Below are positions 17,380-27,700 of a DNA stretch of 64,000 bases, in pieces. This DNA is from Schizochytrium sp. CCTCC M209059 (lineage: Eukaryota; Sar; Bigyra; Thraustochytrida; Thraustochytriidae), in NCBI GenBank assembly GCA_000818945.1, contig KN805379.1, positions 627,756 to 691,755 of the forward strand. Reading direction: 5' to 3'. The notes beneath the pieces were generated by a model. The model was not told the origin of the DNA. It saw only the letters and a list, made by a program, of their open reading frames with translations, and did not search any database. Each line of letters opens with the position of its first letter. Within the stretch, counting starts at the first letter, position 1. A program made the translations under genes and the position numbers.

Positions 17380-18536
17380 ATCAACAAATCAGTTCATTGA
17401 GTGAGTGATTGAGTGAGTATCTTAGACGCCGGCTTTTCACCTTTTCGTTTTATTTCACCCTTTTGGCCCCATCTACCCCCGCCCCTCTCCTTTTTCGGTC
17501 CGGGCGCGGTAGTTGGAGTCTGTAAGCATTGCGTTTTTGTTTTTCACTCGACTTTTTCCTCCAGCGCCCCCCCACTCCCCAACGCTGGAATTATACGTAT
17601 ACACAATCTATCGCGCTTTTTCCCTCTTTCTTTTTTTTTTTCTTACTACAAATGCCATGCACGTCCGTCCGTCTCAGGAGTGTCGCGATCCGAGTCCGTA
17701 TACCCCTGCTGCTGCGCTAGCCGTCTTCGGTTCAGTCTGTCTCGTTTCAGCGCGTTAACTGCTTCTTGCACAGCTCCGTAGTACTAGTAGTAGGTATAGT
17801 TTTGGAACCATACACACTCAAGCTCATTGCACTTGTGCACACAGCTGGTTGCATTGATTGATGATACTACCTGGCTGCTGCCATCACTGCCCGCAACACA
17901 GAGATTTCGCTTCGCTCCCTTCTTCTTCGACTGTGAGTCCGCAGCCGGAGCCTTATTTTAATGGCATCGGGCCACTCTATCGCCACGACGCACTCACCTT
18001 CTCCTTCTCCTCCACCATCTTCGTTGCCTTCTCCACCTTCTCCAGCTCCAATGGCATGTCCTCCATGTCCTCCTCCTTCACCGCTGCTTTCTACATAAGA
18101 TAGAACCGCGGCAAACGCTCGCCACCGCCGCCTCCTCGCGCAGAGATGCCTAGGACCCCCTAGGCCGCGGCCAGCGCGGGAGAGCGCCAGGGCGCGAGGC
18201 CTAGGCGGCGGCTAGCGCAAACGGTAGCGCGTGGGCTTCGGCGAGGCGGCCAAACCCCATTCCGAAGACGCTCGCACGTCTGAGCCCGCTCGCGCGACGC
18301 GGCCGCCGGCAGCACGCGCGCGACGGCAGGCGGCAGCGAGCAGACGCGCGCGGCCTCCTCTTCGTCCCTCGCGGCTTCCCTGCGCGCGCGCGGTGCGAGA
18401 GGCGGCGCTCGCTCCGGTCATCGAGCAGCGCGAAGGCGGAGGCGTCAGAGGGCGACGCCGTCGACGCCGCACTCAGAAAGTGCGCGCGGCGAGGCGGCAG
18501 GGCGCAGCGGAGACCTTCCCCGGTGTCCGTCTGTTC

Positions 18537-18572
<36 letters not shown>

Positions 18573-18778
18573 GGGCGCTCGACGCGACGAGCCGCACCGT
18601 ATCGTCCGCGTGTTCATCATTAAAGCTTCGCGCACCTGCACATATACACAAACAAACATACATATATACAACCGTGTATATTCCATTCCTTCCACGCGTA
18701 GTACGTCAGCAACATCAGCTGTAGCAGAAAGGAAAGGAAAGAAAAGAAAAGGAAAGAGAAGGCTGCCCAGGCGAAAAT
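17380..18778. other. Intergenic spacer; promoter region of the PP2C gene
   Basis: About 1.4 kb. The left part is pyrimidine-rich (NOP56 3' UTR side). The centre (about 18100-18530) is very GC-rich with CCTAGG motifs, followed by a CTGT array (about 18538-18572). A TATATA-containing AT-rich patch lies at about 18655-18685, about 110 bases before the PP2C ATG, and is the best TATA-box candidate in the window. No gene seen. Confidence 0.45.
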
Positions 18779-20092
18779 ATGGGCGCGTACCTGGACAAAC
18801 CGGTGACCACCAAAGAGTCCTTTGATGGACTTTATGTGAACATCGAAGGCGATGCCGAACACGCCTTTGCCGTCTCCGAAATGCAAGGATGGCGCAAGAC
18901 CATGGAAGACGCACACATTACCAAACACGGGATTGCCGAGGTCGATGGCGAGCCTGTATCCATCTTTGGTGTCTTTGACGGCCACGGCGGAAAGGAAGTA
19001 GCCGCCTTTTGCGCACAGCATCTCCCCGAAGAGCTCGTTGAGCTCGAGTCATTCCGAAAGGGCGATTTTGAGCGCGCACTCTCCGAGGTCTTTCACCTAA
19101 TGGACAACATGCTCCGCAGCGAGGCGTATGCCTCGGAGCTTTCGAAACTCCGCGATCAAGACGACGCTGTCTCCAGCTCTGCCGAAAACCATGCGAGCGA
19201 CCAGGACGACGAAGACGAAGCTAATGGTGAGGGCGCCTCCGGGGCTAGCGCGAAGGACCCGCCCTCCAGGGAAAGCATTCAGGCCGACGTCAAGGAGAAG
19301 ATGGACGCCGCCGAGCAAAAGGGTAGCCTCACCAAGGCCGAGGCCCTCGAGCTCGTCATGAAAATGATGAAGCTCAAGTCCATGGATGAAGAGCAAGCCA
19401 GCGAGGAAAGCACCGCGCAAGACGGCGCTGCTGTCGGCGCCCGCTACACGGACGCTGGCTGCACGGCGGTTGTTTGTCTGCTGCACGGCCCTCGCATTTT
19501 CGTCGCCAACGCTGGCGACTCGCGGGCCATTCTGTCCACGAACGGCACAGCACGCGCGCTTTCCCAAGATCACAAACCCTCGCAGGACCGAGAACTCAAG
19601 CGCATTCGTGCCGCTGGTGGCTTTGTGAACGAAGCTGGTCGCGTCAATGGCAACCTCAACTTATCACGTAGCATCGGCGACCTCAAGTACAAGGTTAACG
19701 AAGACCTTGATCCGGCTGATCAGATCATTACCGCTGAGCCGGACGTTCGCGTATTCGAGCTGACCGACGAAGACGAGTTCTTTTTTATCGCTTGCGATGG
19801 CGTATACGATGTCATGACCAATCAACGCGCTGTCGACTTTGTCTTTGAACGACTTGCCAAGGGCGTTGAGCCTGTATCAACCATTCTCGAGGAGGTCTTC
19901 GAAGAGTGCATTTGTGATTCCCCCCAGGCTGCACAAGGTCTTGGCGCCGATAACATGACGGCCTGCCTCGTCCTCCTCAAGCCTCTCTCTTACTTTCCGG
20001 CACATGCCGCTAGCCAGCAGAAAAAGTCTGCAACGGGTTCACGATCCAAGTCCTCCAGACTCTTTCGCACAAAGTCAAGACACAAGACCTAG
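18779..20092 (+). CDS. PP2C-family Ser/Thr phosphatase, PPM1G-like
   Basis: 437 residues. It begins MGAYLDKP, an N-myristoylation-type start shared with PPM1G. The metal-dependent PPM fold is clear: GWRKTMEDAH, VFDGHGGKEVAAFC, NAGDSRAIL, SRSIGDLKYK, IACDGVYDVMTN and LGADNMTACLVLL, giving all the acidic residues that hold two Mg/Mn ions. An acidic, Lys/Glu-rich insertion (about residues 120-220) sits between the DGHGG and DAGCTAVV strands, as in PPM1G, where such an acidic loop affects substrate choice. The tail is basic and Ser-rich (KSSRLFRTKSRHKT). A cytosolic/nuclear phosphoprotein phosphatase is expected; substrates are unknown. Confidence 0.93.
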   Translation: MGAYLDKPVTTKESFDGLYVNIEGDAEHAFAVSEMQGWRKTMEDAHITKHGIAEVDGEPVSIFGVFDGHGGKEVAAFCAQHLPEELVELESFRKGDFERALSEVFHLMDNMLRSEAYASELSKLRDQDDAVSSSAENHASDQDDEDEANGEGASGASAKDPPSRESIQADVKEKMDAAEQKGSLTKAEALELVMKMMKLKSMDEEQASEESTAQDGAAVGARYTDAGCTAVVCLLHGPRIFVANAGDSRAILSTNGTARALSQDHKPSQDRELKRIRAAGGFVNEAGRVNGNLNLSRSIGDLKYKVNEDLDPADQIITAEPDVRVFELTDEDEFFFIACDGVYDVMTNQRAVDFVFERLAKGVEPVSTILEEVFEECICDSPQAAQGLGADNMTACLVLLKPLSYFPAHAASQQKKSATGSRSKSSRLFRTKSRHKT

Positions 20093-21481
20093 AATACGTC
20101 GCCACAATGCTTTGACTCCCAGTCATTGCTCTTTTGTTCGCTCGCCTTCTCCACCCATCTGCTCTGCTTTGTTCAAGAATTGGTGGACTGCTCTGCCTTC
20201 TTTTGTCTCCTCTTCTTCGATTTCTTGTTTTCTGTCGTCACGGTATTTCGCGCTTGGCTTCTTTCTGGCTGCGTGTGGCGCCAAGACCAAGCCGCCTGCC
20301 TACCTCGTTCGACCTTTTCACAATGGGCATGGAGATGGAGACCTTTTTCCCAAAAGCAGACTGTCCGCCTTTTTTCGAGTAAAATCTTCATTCGGATGTC
20401 ACTTACTCCCGCCCCTTTGCAGTCCTTTTACCTCTCTTTTTTTTTATCCGCCTTCTTCTTTTTTCTCCCTTTTCCCTGTTTCTCGTTTGCCCCCTTGCGT
20501 TGTCACCAAACTAAACTTGTGATCCGTCCCACCATAGAGAAGAAAACGTGCACGCATACTGCATTGGTGCTTTGTACGCCCATCGTTTATGCGTCGTCCT
20601 CGCGCATTCCTGTCTACAAGCCGTTTCATTGGCTCGTTCAAGAGCTCTCGAGGTTTTCGCGTTGCGCTAACGACAAGCGCAAGTCTCTTCCTCCCGAGTT
20701 CTTTGGGCTTCATCCATGGAGAATCCAGCACGGGTGCAGCCGGAAAGTAGGTATAGTAATCTGATGTCTACCCTACAAGCAAGTCCAACTCTTTTTCCTT
20801 CTTTCACAATTGTTAATCGTCCATGGCGAAGCCGTGTATCGAGCGAGGCCTGCCTCCCCACACGTAGCACATGCATCTGCGGGAAAGAAAGTTCCCCGTA
20901 TTTAACTCTGTATTTTATACCGGCGCGGCGTCCAAAAGGGGGAGGGCGAGTCCGAGTCCGAGTCCTCGAGTCCAGGACGGCAGAACCGCGAAGCGCAGGA
21001 GCGTGCGTGCCACACGCGCGAGCCGCGGCGGTACCGCGCGGCGTCGGACGCTAGGCTAGGCACGCTCGCGCCCGACCGCGCGCCCCCGCTGTGGACAGCG
21101 TCCGTGACTCGTGCGTCGCGCCCGAGGAGAAGAGAAGCGGGCGAGGCCTATACCGACCGGCCGGCCCGCTGGCCGACTGGCCGAGTTGCGTCTTGCGCTT
21201 GCGCTTGCTCGCTCGCTCGCTCGCTCGCTTGCTCGCTTGCTCGCTTGCCTGCTCGCTCGCTCTAGCTCTCGCCCTCGCCCCCTGCGGCGCAAAAGATACT
21301 AGTTTTGAGCTCTAATCCGTCCCTCCCCTCCATCCTGCTGCTTTCGTTTCGTGCTCGTGTGCAGAAGTTGCTCCGCTCTGCGTGTGCTGCTGCCTGCTGC
21401 TTCTGACAAAGTAAGCAAGCAAGCAAGCAAGAAATCTACGACCCTTGATTTGTCCCCTCGCAAGCTTCCAGGGCACTCACG
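20093..21481. other. Intergenic spacer
   Basis: About 1.4 kb. Left half is pyrimidine-rich (TTCTTTTT runs about 20430-20470). Right half is GC-rich with a GCTCGCTC/GCTTGCTC array (about 21207-21262) and GCAA repeats (about 21411-21430) just before the next start. No RNA gene or convincing ORF seen. Confidence 0.45.
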
Positions 21482-24400
21482 ATGGAGAGCCAAATTGAGC
21501 GCCTCCTCACGGTGCTCATGAACAAGGTCGTGGATGGCATTCCTGACGGCAAAGGCAGTTTCTTGGAACGACCCCTCGAGACCGAAGCGAAGCGATTTGT
21601 GAATGATTGCGGTGGGGAGCTCGATGCCGCCGTGGCCGCAGCCGCGCACTTCATCTTCGTGCGTAAGCCCAGCTGGTCGGAAAGCATGTGGCGTAGTGCG
21701 CTCATTGTTGTCGTAGGCCAAGTTCCCTTGGTCGGGTCTACCGCTGCTATATTTTACAATCAATTCGAGTCCGTCTGGCGCCAATTACGTTTCGTAGCCC
21801 TAGCGGCGACCATCTATGGCCACGACGTTCGCGACGATGCGACGCAATGCCAGGTCATTCTTTGCCTCCTGGATGACAATATCCGAAAGCGCCAAGGCCC
21901 AGGGGCAATGGACAGAATCTACAAAAAGCTCGGCAAAAACGGCGTCCAAGTCGCCGCAACTGTTATCGCCCGCCAAGTTGTGGCGCGCGGCGGTACCAGC
22001 TTCCTCATGAAAAAAGTCCTCGGCGGCCTGCTCATCGGCGTGGTTCCCGAGGCAGTGGGTCTGCTCTACACGGCCTTTTTTACAGACACCTTCATGTCAA
22101 ATGATGCCGAAAAGGCTGTGCGCGCAAAGCAACTCAAAGAGCGCGCACGATCGCACTTCAAAAAGGACGCCCAGCCCACGCTCGTCGTTGCTTGGGTGTC
22201 TTTCCTGGTCTGGTTCGTGCCCATTCTCACCATCAACGTGGGTAAGATTTGGGTCGTCTTTGACCGAATATTGATGCGTCTTCTCACGAAGGGGCCCGTG
22301 CAACCAGCTCTTCTCTCTCACCCAATCGTCGATTCCTACATTTTTGGCACCTTTGATGCCTCGCGCGAGTCGTGGCCAGCTTGGCTTACGCGAACTGTCT
22401 GCTTTTCCCTCTTCGTCTCGTTCAAAGCTGCACTACTTTGCTTCGTTGCCCTCTTGGCTGTATACTTTGCACATCAAATTGGCCGCCGGCAGACGTGGAT
22501 GGTGTCCACTGCCGCGCTAGGTATTCGCGCGGCTCTCAACTTTCTTTCGGCCCGCAACACTGCCCTTTCGCTCGCACTCGCAATCGAGCACGTAGTGGCT
22601 TCCACGTCTCACGACGGCCTTTACCACGGCCACCGCGCTTTTGTCGGTTTCTTTGCCATAATTAGTCGATCGCGGACGGAGCTCAAGCCGTACAATCCGT
22701 GGGTCGTTGGATCGCTGCTGCTCTGGATCGGCTATCATTGTCTCATTGTCGCGTACACGTATGGCTTAGCCATTAGCAACGCACTCGCGCCTCTTCTGTT
22801 CGTTGGCGAGGACTACGACTGGCAACTTGCCTTTGCTGACAGCACTAGCGTCTTCAAGAACGTTTCCAGTTCTGCTTTCGCCATGGCACGTCTCGGCGAC
22901 GCGCTCAATGCTCTCACAACCATTGCTCTTCACGTACTCATTGAGGAAATTCGCAAGCCTGACATTGTCATAACGCTTGTTGGGCCCAAAAAGGTGGTCG
23001 AGGGTATTCTCTACGCTGCCAAATCGCTCGGCAACGTTGTCTCGTCGCCAGAATCGGTTCTTTTTTGGCTTGATAAAACCACCCCGCCCGTTGATGTTTC
23101 GTGGGCACTACTTTCCCTCCAGTTTGGCGCCACTGGCCTCGGACTCTTTTGGGGCGTTGTCACACACTTCCACTGGCTTTCCCCCTTTGAGGCCTTTCTC
23201 CTCACGGCAAATGTGCTGCAATTTATTCCCAAGCTTCTCTGGCGAAAGTCACTCCCGCCTCCGCATGAGACGCAGGTATGGAATCAAGCTCTTGAAAGCC
23301 GCCACCGTCTCCTTTACCTCATTCCTGACATCAACTCAGGGCTACGTTCCAAAGTGTACGATGCTGTGACTTTTTTTGAGCACTACGAATTTGCCGTCAA
23401 TCGCTCGCAAGAATATGCCTCGTCCTCCTTCGTTCGCGTCAAAGATTGGGTCCAGTCCAGTTTTACCAAGCGCGAGCAACAAGAGTTCGAACGCCTCGGT
23501 TCTTCCTCTGACCTTCTCGAGGACTCTGCGGGCCAACCTTTGGAGTTTGACATCGGCGTTTACTACGATGAAAATGATACTTGGTTTGCTAGAATCAAAG
23601 GCGCGCTTTCGTTTCGAGGCCGTGGCGCCGACGGTAGCCAAAATTCGAAAGAGACCTTGCCACTCGACACTGTCGTGGAATCGGACGGCCTTGGTCATCT
23701 TCGACTTTTGGACGGCCAATCTGTCGACGAAGCCGACGCTAGCGCTCTCGTCCCACATCACTCATGGAAAGAATGGTTTCATGTCAAGTTTACAGCGGTC
23801 CTGCCATGGAAGAAAGCAGATCCTGCTGCAAGCAACCCGGACGTAGAGATTACCGAGCTTGACAGCGATTCAATGCCCGAGATGGATGGAACTGCCTTAT
23901 CAAGCGGCACATCAAGTGATGACATCAAGGTGGACGATACTTCCGCAGAGATTCGCCCTGAAGAAGTGCTGGAGACCGACAAAGACGACAACGGTCGTGG
24001 AGATGATGACAACGATGAGGAGGAGGACAAAGTTTCGTCGCAAAAACACGAGAAATCGACCTCGGAGGATGCACCGGCTGAATTAGCGATGAACCAAGGT
24101 GCAAGCGATGAGTCGCCATCAAACGATTCGACAACAAACGACACAGTGCCACATGAAGCCTCGGACGCGGCCACACCACACACGAATGATAGCCTTGACC
24201 GAACTACCTCTGATACCCGTGCAATCGACACCTCGCAGCTAATCGCAGAGGAAACTTCGAATGCTGTCGCAGATGGAACGTCAGTCGCTTCAACGCAAGA
24301 CGAAGATCCTCCCAGCCCAGAGGAAAATCAAAAGGTAGAAGAAATAGCGGAGTCCAAGTCGCCTCCGACTGAGCTTGCCGAGGTCCCATCTTCATCTTGG

Positions 24401-24712
24401 AGACCATGGCGCTGGCGTAACACCACTACAGAGGACAACAATAGCGTCAAAGCAGAAGTCATTTCCAAAGACGCGGGTAAAAGCGATAACGGTGCGACTG
24501 ACACCAGCGATAATGCGGCTGAAAAGGGTCCCATCGCGGAAGAAGACAAGACCGAGGCTCAGATTGACGCTGATGAGGAAGAGAAGGAACCTCCTGCCAA
24601 AGACGACGAGAATAACATCAAGGAAGACCAAGGCTCCGGAAGCGTCCCAAAAGAAGAAAAATCATGGATCAAGCGATGGTGGCAAGGGAAGCCGACCGCG
24701 CAAGATGTGTAG
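21482..24712 (+). CDS. Large multi-pass membrane protein with EcsC-like N-terminal region and acidic C-terminal tail
   Basis: 1,076 residues from the ATG at 21482. The first about 230 residues resemble the EcsC family: a hydrophobic GQVPLVGSTAAIFYNQ segment, ATIYGHDVRDDATQCQVILCLL (compare the YGYDP helix of EcsC), then VIARQVVAR and VLGGLLIGVVPEAVGLLY. Further hydrophobic segments (VVAWVSFLVWFVPILTI, CFSLFVSFKAALLCFVALLAVYF, VVGSLLLWIGYHCLIVAYTYGL, LLSLQFGATGLGLFWGVV) indicate about 8-10 membrane spans up to about residue 590. From about 790 on the tail is disordered, rich in Asp/Glu/Ser/Thr, and ends with a Trp-rich KSWIKRWWQGK. Function unknown; EcsC relation is tentative. Its stop is only 44 bp from that of the convergent E3 ligase. 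Confidence 0.75.
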   Translation: MESQIERLLTVLMNKVVDGIPDGKGSFLERPLETEAKRFVNDCGGELDAAVAAAAHFIFVRKPSWSESMWRSALIVVVGQVPLVGSTAAIFYNQFESVWRQLRFVALAATIYGHDVRDDATQCQVILCLLDDNIRKRQGPGAMDRIYKKLGKNGVQVAATVIARQVVARGGTSFLMKKVLGGLLIGVVPEAVGLLYTAFFTDTFMSNDAEKAVRAKQLKERARSHFKKDAQPTLVVAWVSFLVWFVPILTINVGKIWVVFDRILMRLLTKGPVQPALLSHPIVDSYIFGTFDASRESWPAWLTRTVCFSLFVSFKAALLCFVALLAVYFAHQIGRRQTWMVSTAALGIRAALNFLSARNTALSLALAIEHVVASTSHDGLYHGHRAFVGFFAIISRSRTELKPYNPWVVGSLLLWIGYHCLIVAYTYGLAISNALAPLLFVGEDYDWQLAFADSTSVFKNVSSSAFAMARLGDALNALTTIALHVLIEEIRKPDIVITLVGPKKVVEGILYAAKSLGNVVSSPESVLFWLDKTTPPVDVSWALLSLQFGATGLGLFWGVVTHFHWLSPFEAFLLTANVLQFIPKLLWRKSLPPPHETQVWNQALESRHRLLYLIPDINSGLRSKVYDAVTFFEHYEFAVNRSQEYASSSFVRVKDWVQSSFTKREQQEFERLGSSSDLLEDSAGQPLEFDIGVYYDENDTWFARIKGALSFRGRGADGSQNSKETLPLDTVVESDGLGHLRLLDGQSVDEADASALVPHHSWKEWFHVKFTAVLPWKKADPAASNPDVEITELDSDSMPEMDGTALSSGTSSDDIKVDDTSAEIRPEEVLETDKDDNGRGDDDNDEEEDKVSSQKHEKSTSEDAPAELAMNQGASDESPSNDSTTNDTVPHEASDAATPHTNDSLDRTTSDTRAIDTSQLIAEETSNAVADGTSVASTQDEDPPSPEENQKVEEIAESKSPPTELAEVPSSSWRPWRWRNTTTEDNNSVKAEVISKDAGKSDNGATDTSDNAAEKGPIAEEDKTEAQIDADEEEKEPPAKDDENNIKEDQGSGSVPKEEKSWIKRWWQGKPTAQDV

Positions 24713-24756
24713 ATATTAGGAAAAAAAAGAAAAAAAAAAGAGAGTTCGCTAAAGCT

Positions 24757-27700
24757 TTATGGAAAGTTCTCTGCTGTCTCCACCACTTCATGCACCGGAT
24801 GTCTCGTCTCCACAATAAAGTGCGAGATGCGACGCATCCCTGCCATTTCCGTCGTGAAGCCAAGGCCGCACACGAGGCGACGGAGCTGCCGCAAGCGAGC
24901 ATCTGAGGCGTAGAGGGGCTTGCCTCGGCGCAGCAGCGGGTCTGCCTCGCCGTGGGCGTCGAGAAAGATTGAACCAAAGTCCATCATTCGCGTGTCATTG
25001 ACAATAATGTAAGCAGAGCTCGTATATGCCGGAAGAAAAGCGCAGACTGACCTTGAGACCACTCCCGGACACGACCTAACGTGCGAAATCAGCCGCTGGG
25101 GGACCCCTTCCAGCCGGCACTTGTAACTTAGACATAACGTATGTCCACAGTGCAGGCAAATCATCGCCGTTTCCGTGCTCAGCGACGTTGAACACAGTTC
25201 ACAGGTCTCGAGACCCTTGCTGGTAGCACCTTCGCAAAACTGCAAATAGAGGTTTGTATACAATTGAGGCAGCTGCAAAAGCCCAGGTAGTTCCAGGCGA
25301 GGTGCGCATGCTAGCGCAGGCGCAGACAAAACACATTCCACCTCCTTTTGAAGTACGTCCTTGCACATATGCTCGTTGCCCAACACCCCCGCTAGACCAT
25401 TCAAGATCTGATCAACCTTGGTGCGAATCATATGATCTGTCACACAAAGTCCCAGACTTGCAAGATCAACGGAGCCGGACTCAACCGCGCGTAGCGTCTC
25501 ACGCACGCTGGCCCACTGCTGCCGGCCGATCGCACCATAGTCTCGAAGCTTTAATGCCTCTCGCGCGATAAGGAAGACCTGGACAAAGGAAGCACAAAGC
25601 TTGGATGCGGCGTCAGATGGGGCCACGCCGCTCACGTACTTTACACGTGCTGCAAGAGAAGCAAGACCATGCTTAACAACATCCCCTGCCTCGATCTTGC
25701 GCGATCCGGCGCTGTCGTTCATAGCGCATAAACGTCGACAGGCATCTTGCACAAAATGTTCAAGCGATAGATGCCCTCGTGAGTTAGATGTGTCATTGGC
25801 GCCAGTCGGCGCAGCAGCCAAAGCCTCGCGGTCCTTGATCGCTGCATCGAGTGTCTCCTCGTTGCGAGACGCGCCTTCAAGACCGAGCGCGACGATCATC
25901 TGGGCAAGACTTGTCGCCAGAGCCTGCGACCCGGCCTCAGAAGGATCTTGATCCGCATACAAGAGCATCAAGCTGCACAACAGGTCCATGGGGCACTGTG
26001 CAAAGTCCTGGGGCGACGAGAAACGCAGTTTTTCCTGGATCCGATCCGCGGAACTTTGCAGATGCTCTTCATCCGCCATGATATGACGTACACCGTGCGA
26101 GAGAGACTGCGACAGGTATGCAAGCGTTTCGAAGGCTTGAAACATGCTAGTGCTCGTATCCTCGTTGGCCGCGCAAATGGTCATGAGACTGTTCTCGTGA
26201 AAGAGGCGTCCGATATCCCACAAGTCCACCGTCGGGGCAAAGGACCGAAAGTTGCCTGTGATGCTGCGAAGGTAATTACGAACATTTCGCTGCCAAGCTT
26301 TTTGCTCTTGGTCGTCTCCCGCCTGAACCGCATTGCTCGACGACGTCTCGTCCGCAGGAAAGAGCAAGAGCGCAGTGTTGGCAAGACCTCGACAGATGGG
26401 GCATCGGTACTCTGCCAGATTCGCGTCGAGAATGTCGTTGGCTGCTGCCGGGAGCGAGTTTCGGTAGGTCCCAAGGCAGTCAAGGTGGACGTGATGACCA
26501 CAGGCACGAACCAGCGTCGTCTCGAGCTTCGAGCGCGCTTTCGGTGGCAAAGAAGCTTGCAAGACGGGACTTCCGTGGCAGAACTGGCGTGATAATTCCC
26601 CGGCGAGTGAGCCACGTCCGGCGTAAGCGACCACTCCCATGGGTCGCTTCAACGTTGCAGTCTCGCGACACAACGCACATTCGGGTGCATCGGGTGCCTG
26701 TAAACCTGGTCTGGGAACGCCCCGAGACCCAGCTGCAAAATCGCGCGTCAGAGGTGTTGTGGCCTGATGTTTCTCGCTGGACAGAGCATCGTTACCTGAA
26801 CTAGAATTCCCAACGTCAACGTCGTCGAGTTCGAGACCTTGCGTCTTTGCGCTCGACAGAAAGGTGGCCTGTCGTTTCGCAAATTTTGCCATGATTCGCG
26901 CTTGGCGGGCCGCAATGGATCCCGGATCTGCGTCGTCAGCCTTCTGGCTTGCGCCGCCGCTCCCCACACTGCTGGCGCTCCCACAGCTTGCGCGCGAGTC
27001 CTCGGTCCCTGTCTTCTTCTTCTTCTTCTTTTTCCGCTTCTTTGTGGTAAGTGTCGACGTCGGCGTCAAGGCTTCAGTGATACTGCTGTCCTCGGCCGCA
27101 ACGCTTCCAGCATCTGACACATCGGGGGAAGAGAGCTTGCCTGCATCGCTGGACTGCGCTCCCGAGGGGCTCGTAGACGAAGCTGTCCGCATAGCCCCGA
27201 GCTTCGAGCCGCGGCCCGAAGATAACGGGGACCGAGGGGAGCTTGTGAAGTGCTCTCCCAGCACGCGCAGTCCTGGTGCAAGCTGCCGCATGTGCTCCGT
27301 AATGTCATTAACAAGAGCTGTTGCGAGATCTTGAACGTCACGACCCCAGCGATCCTGGGCGTGCACCAGTTGCAACAGTAAAAGGTAAATCGAGACTCCA
27401 ACGCTCCAGTCTTCTCTGGCGCGAGGGGCAAGCGTGCGGAGAGGCTCGGGAAGGCGACCCAGGGTCGACTTTTCGTAGAATCTCTCCATTCGGCTCGCTT
27501 CAGGCGAGCCCGGAGGGAGGCGCCCCGCACGATCGTGAGTAGAGCCCTCCATGTTCTCGCGCACTGTGGAAGAAGCCTCTCCAAAGCTGCTTCCAAGTCG
27601 CGGGGTTTGTACAGGTGCGGGCCAAGACCAATCCGCTGCAGACCCAGACGCCGCGTGCGCTCGACCGTAGGCACGCGCAGATCTCGCACCACTCATGTGG

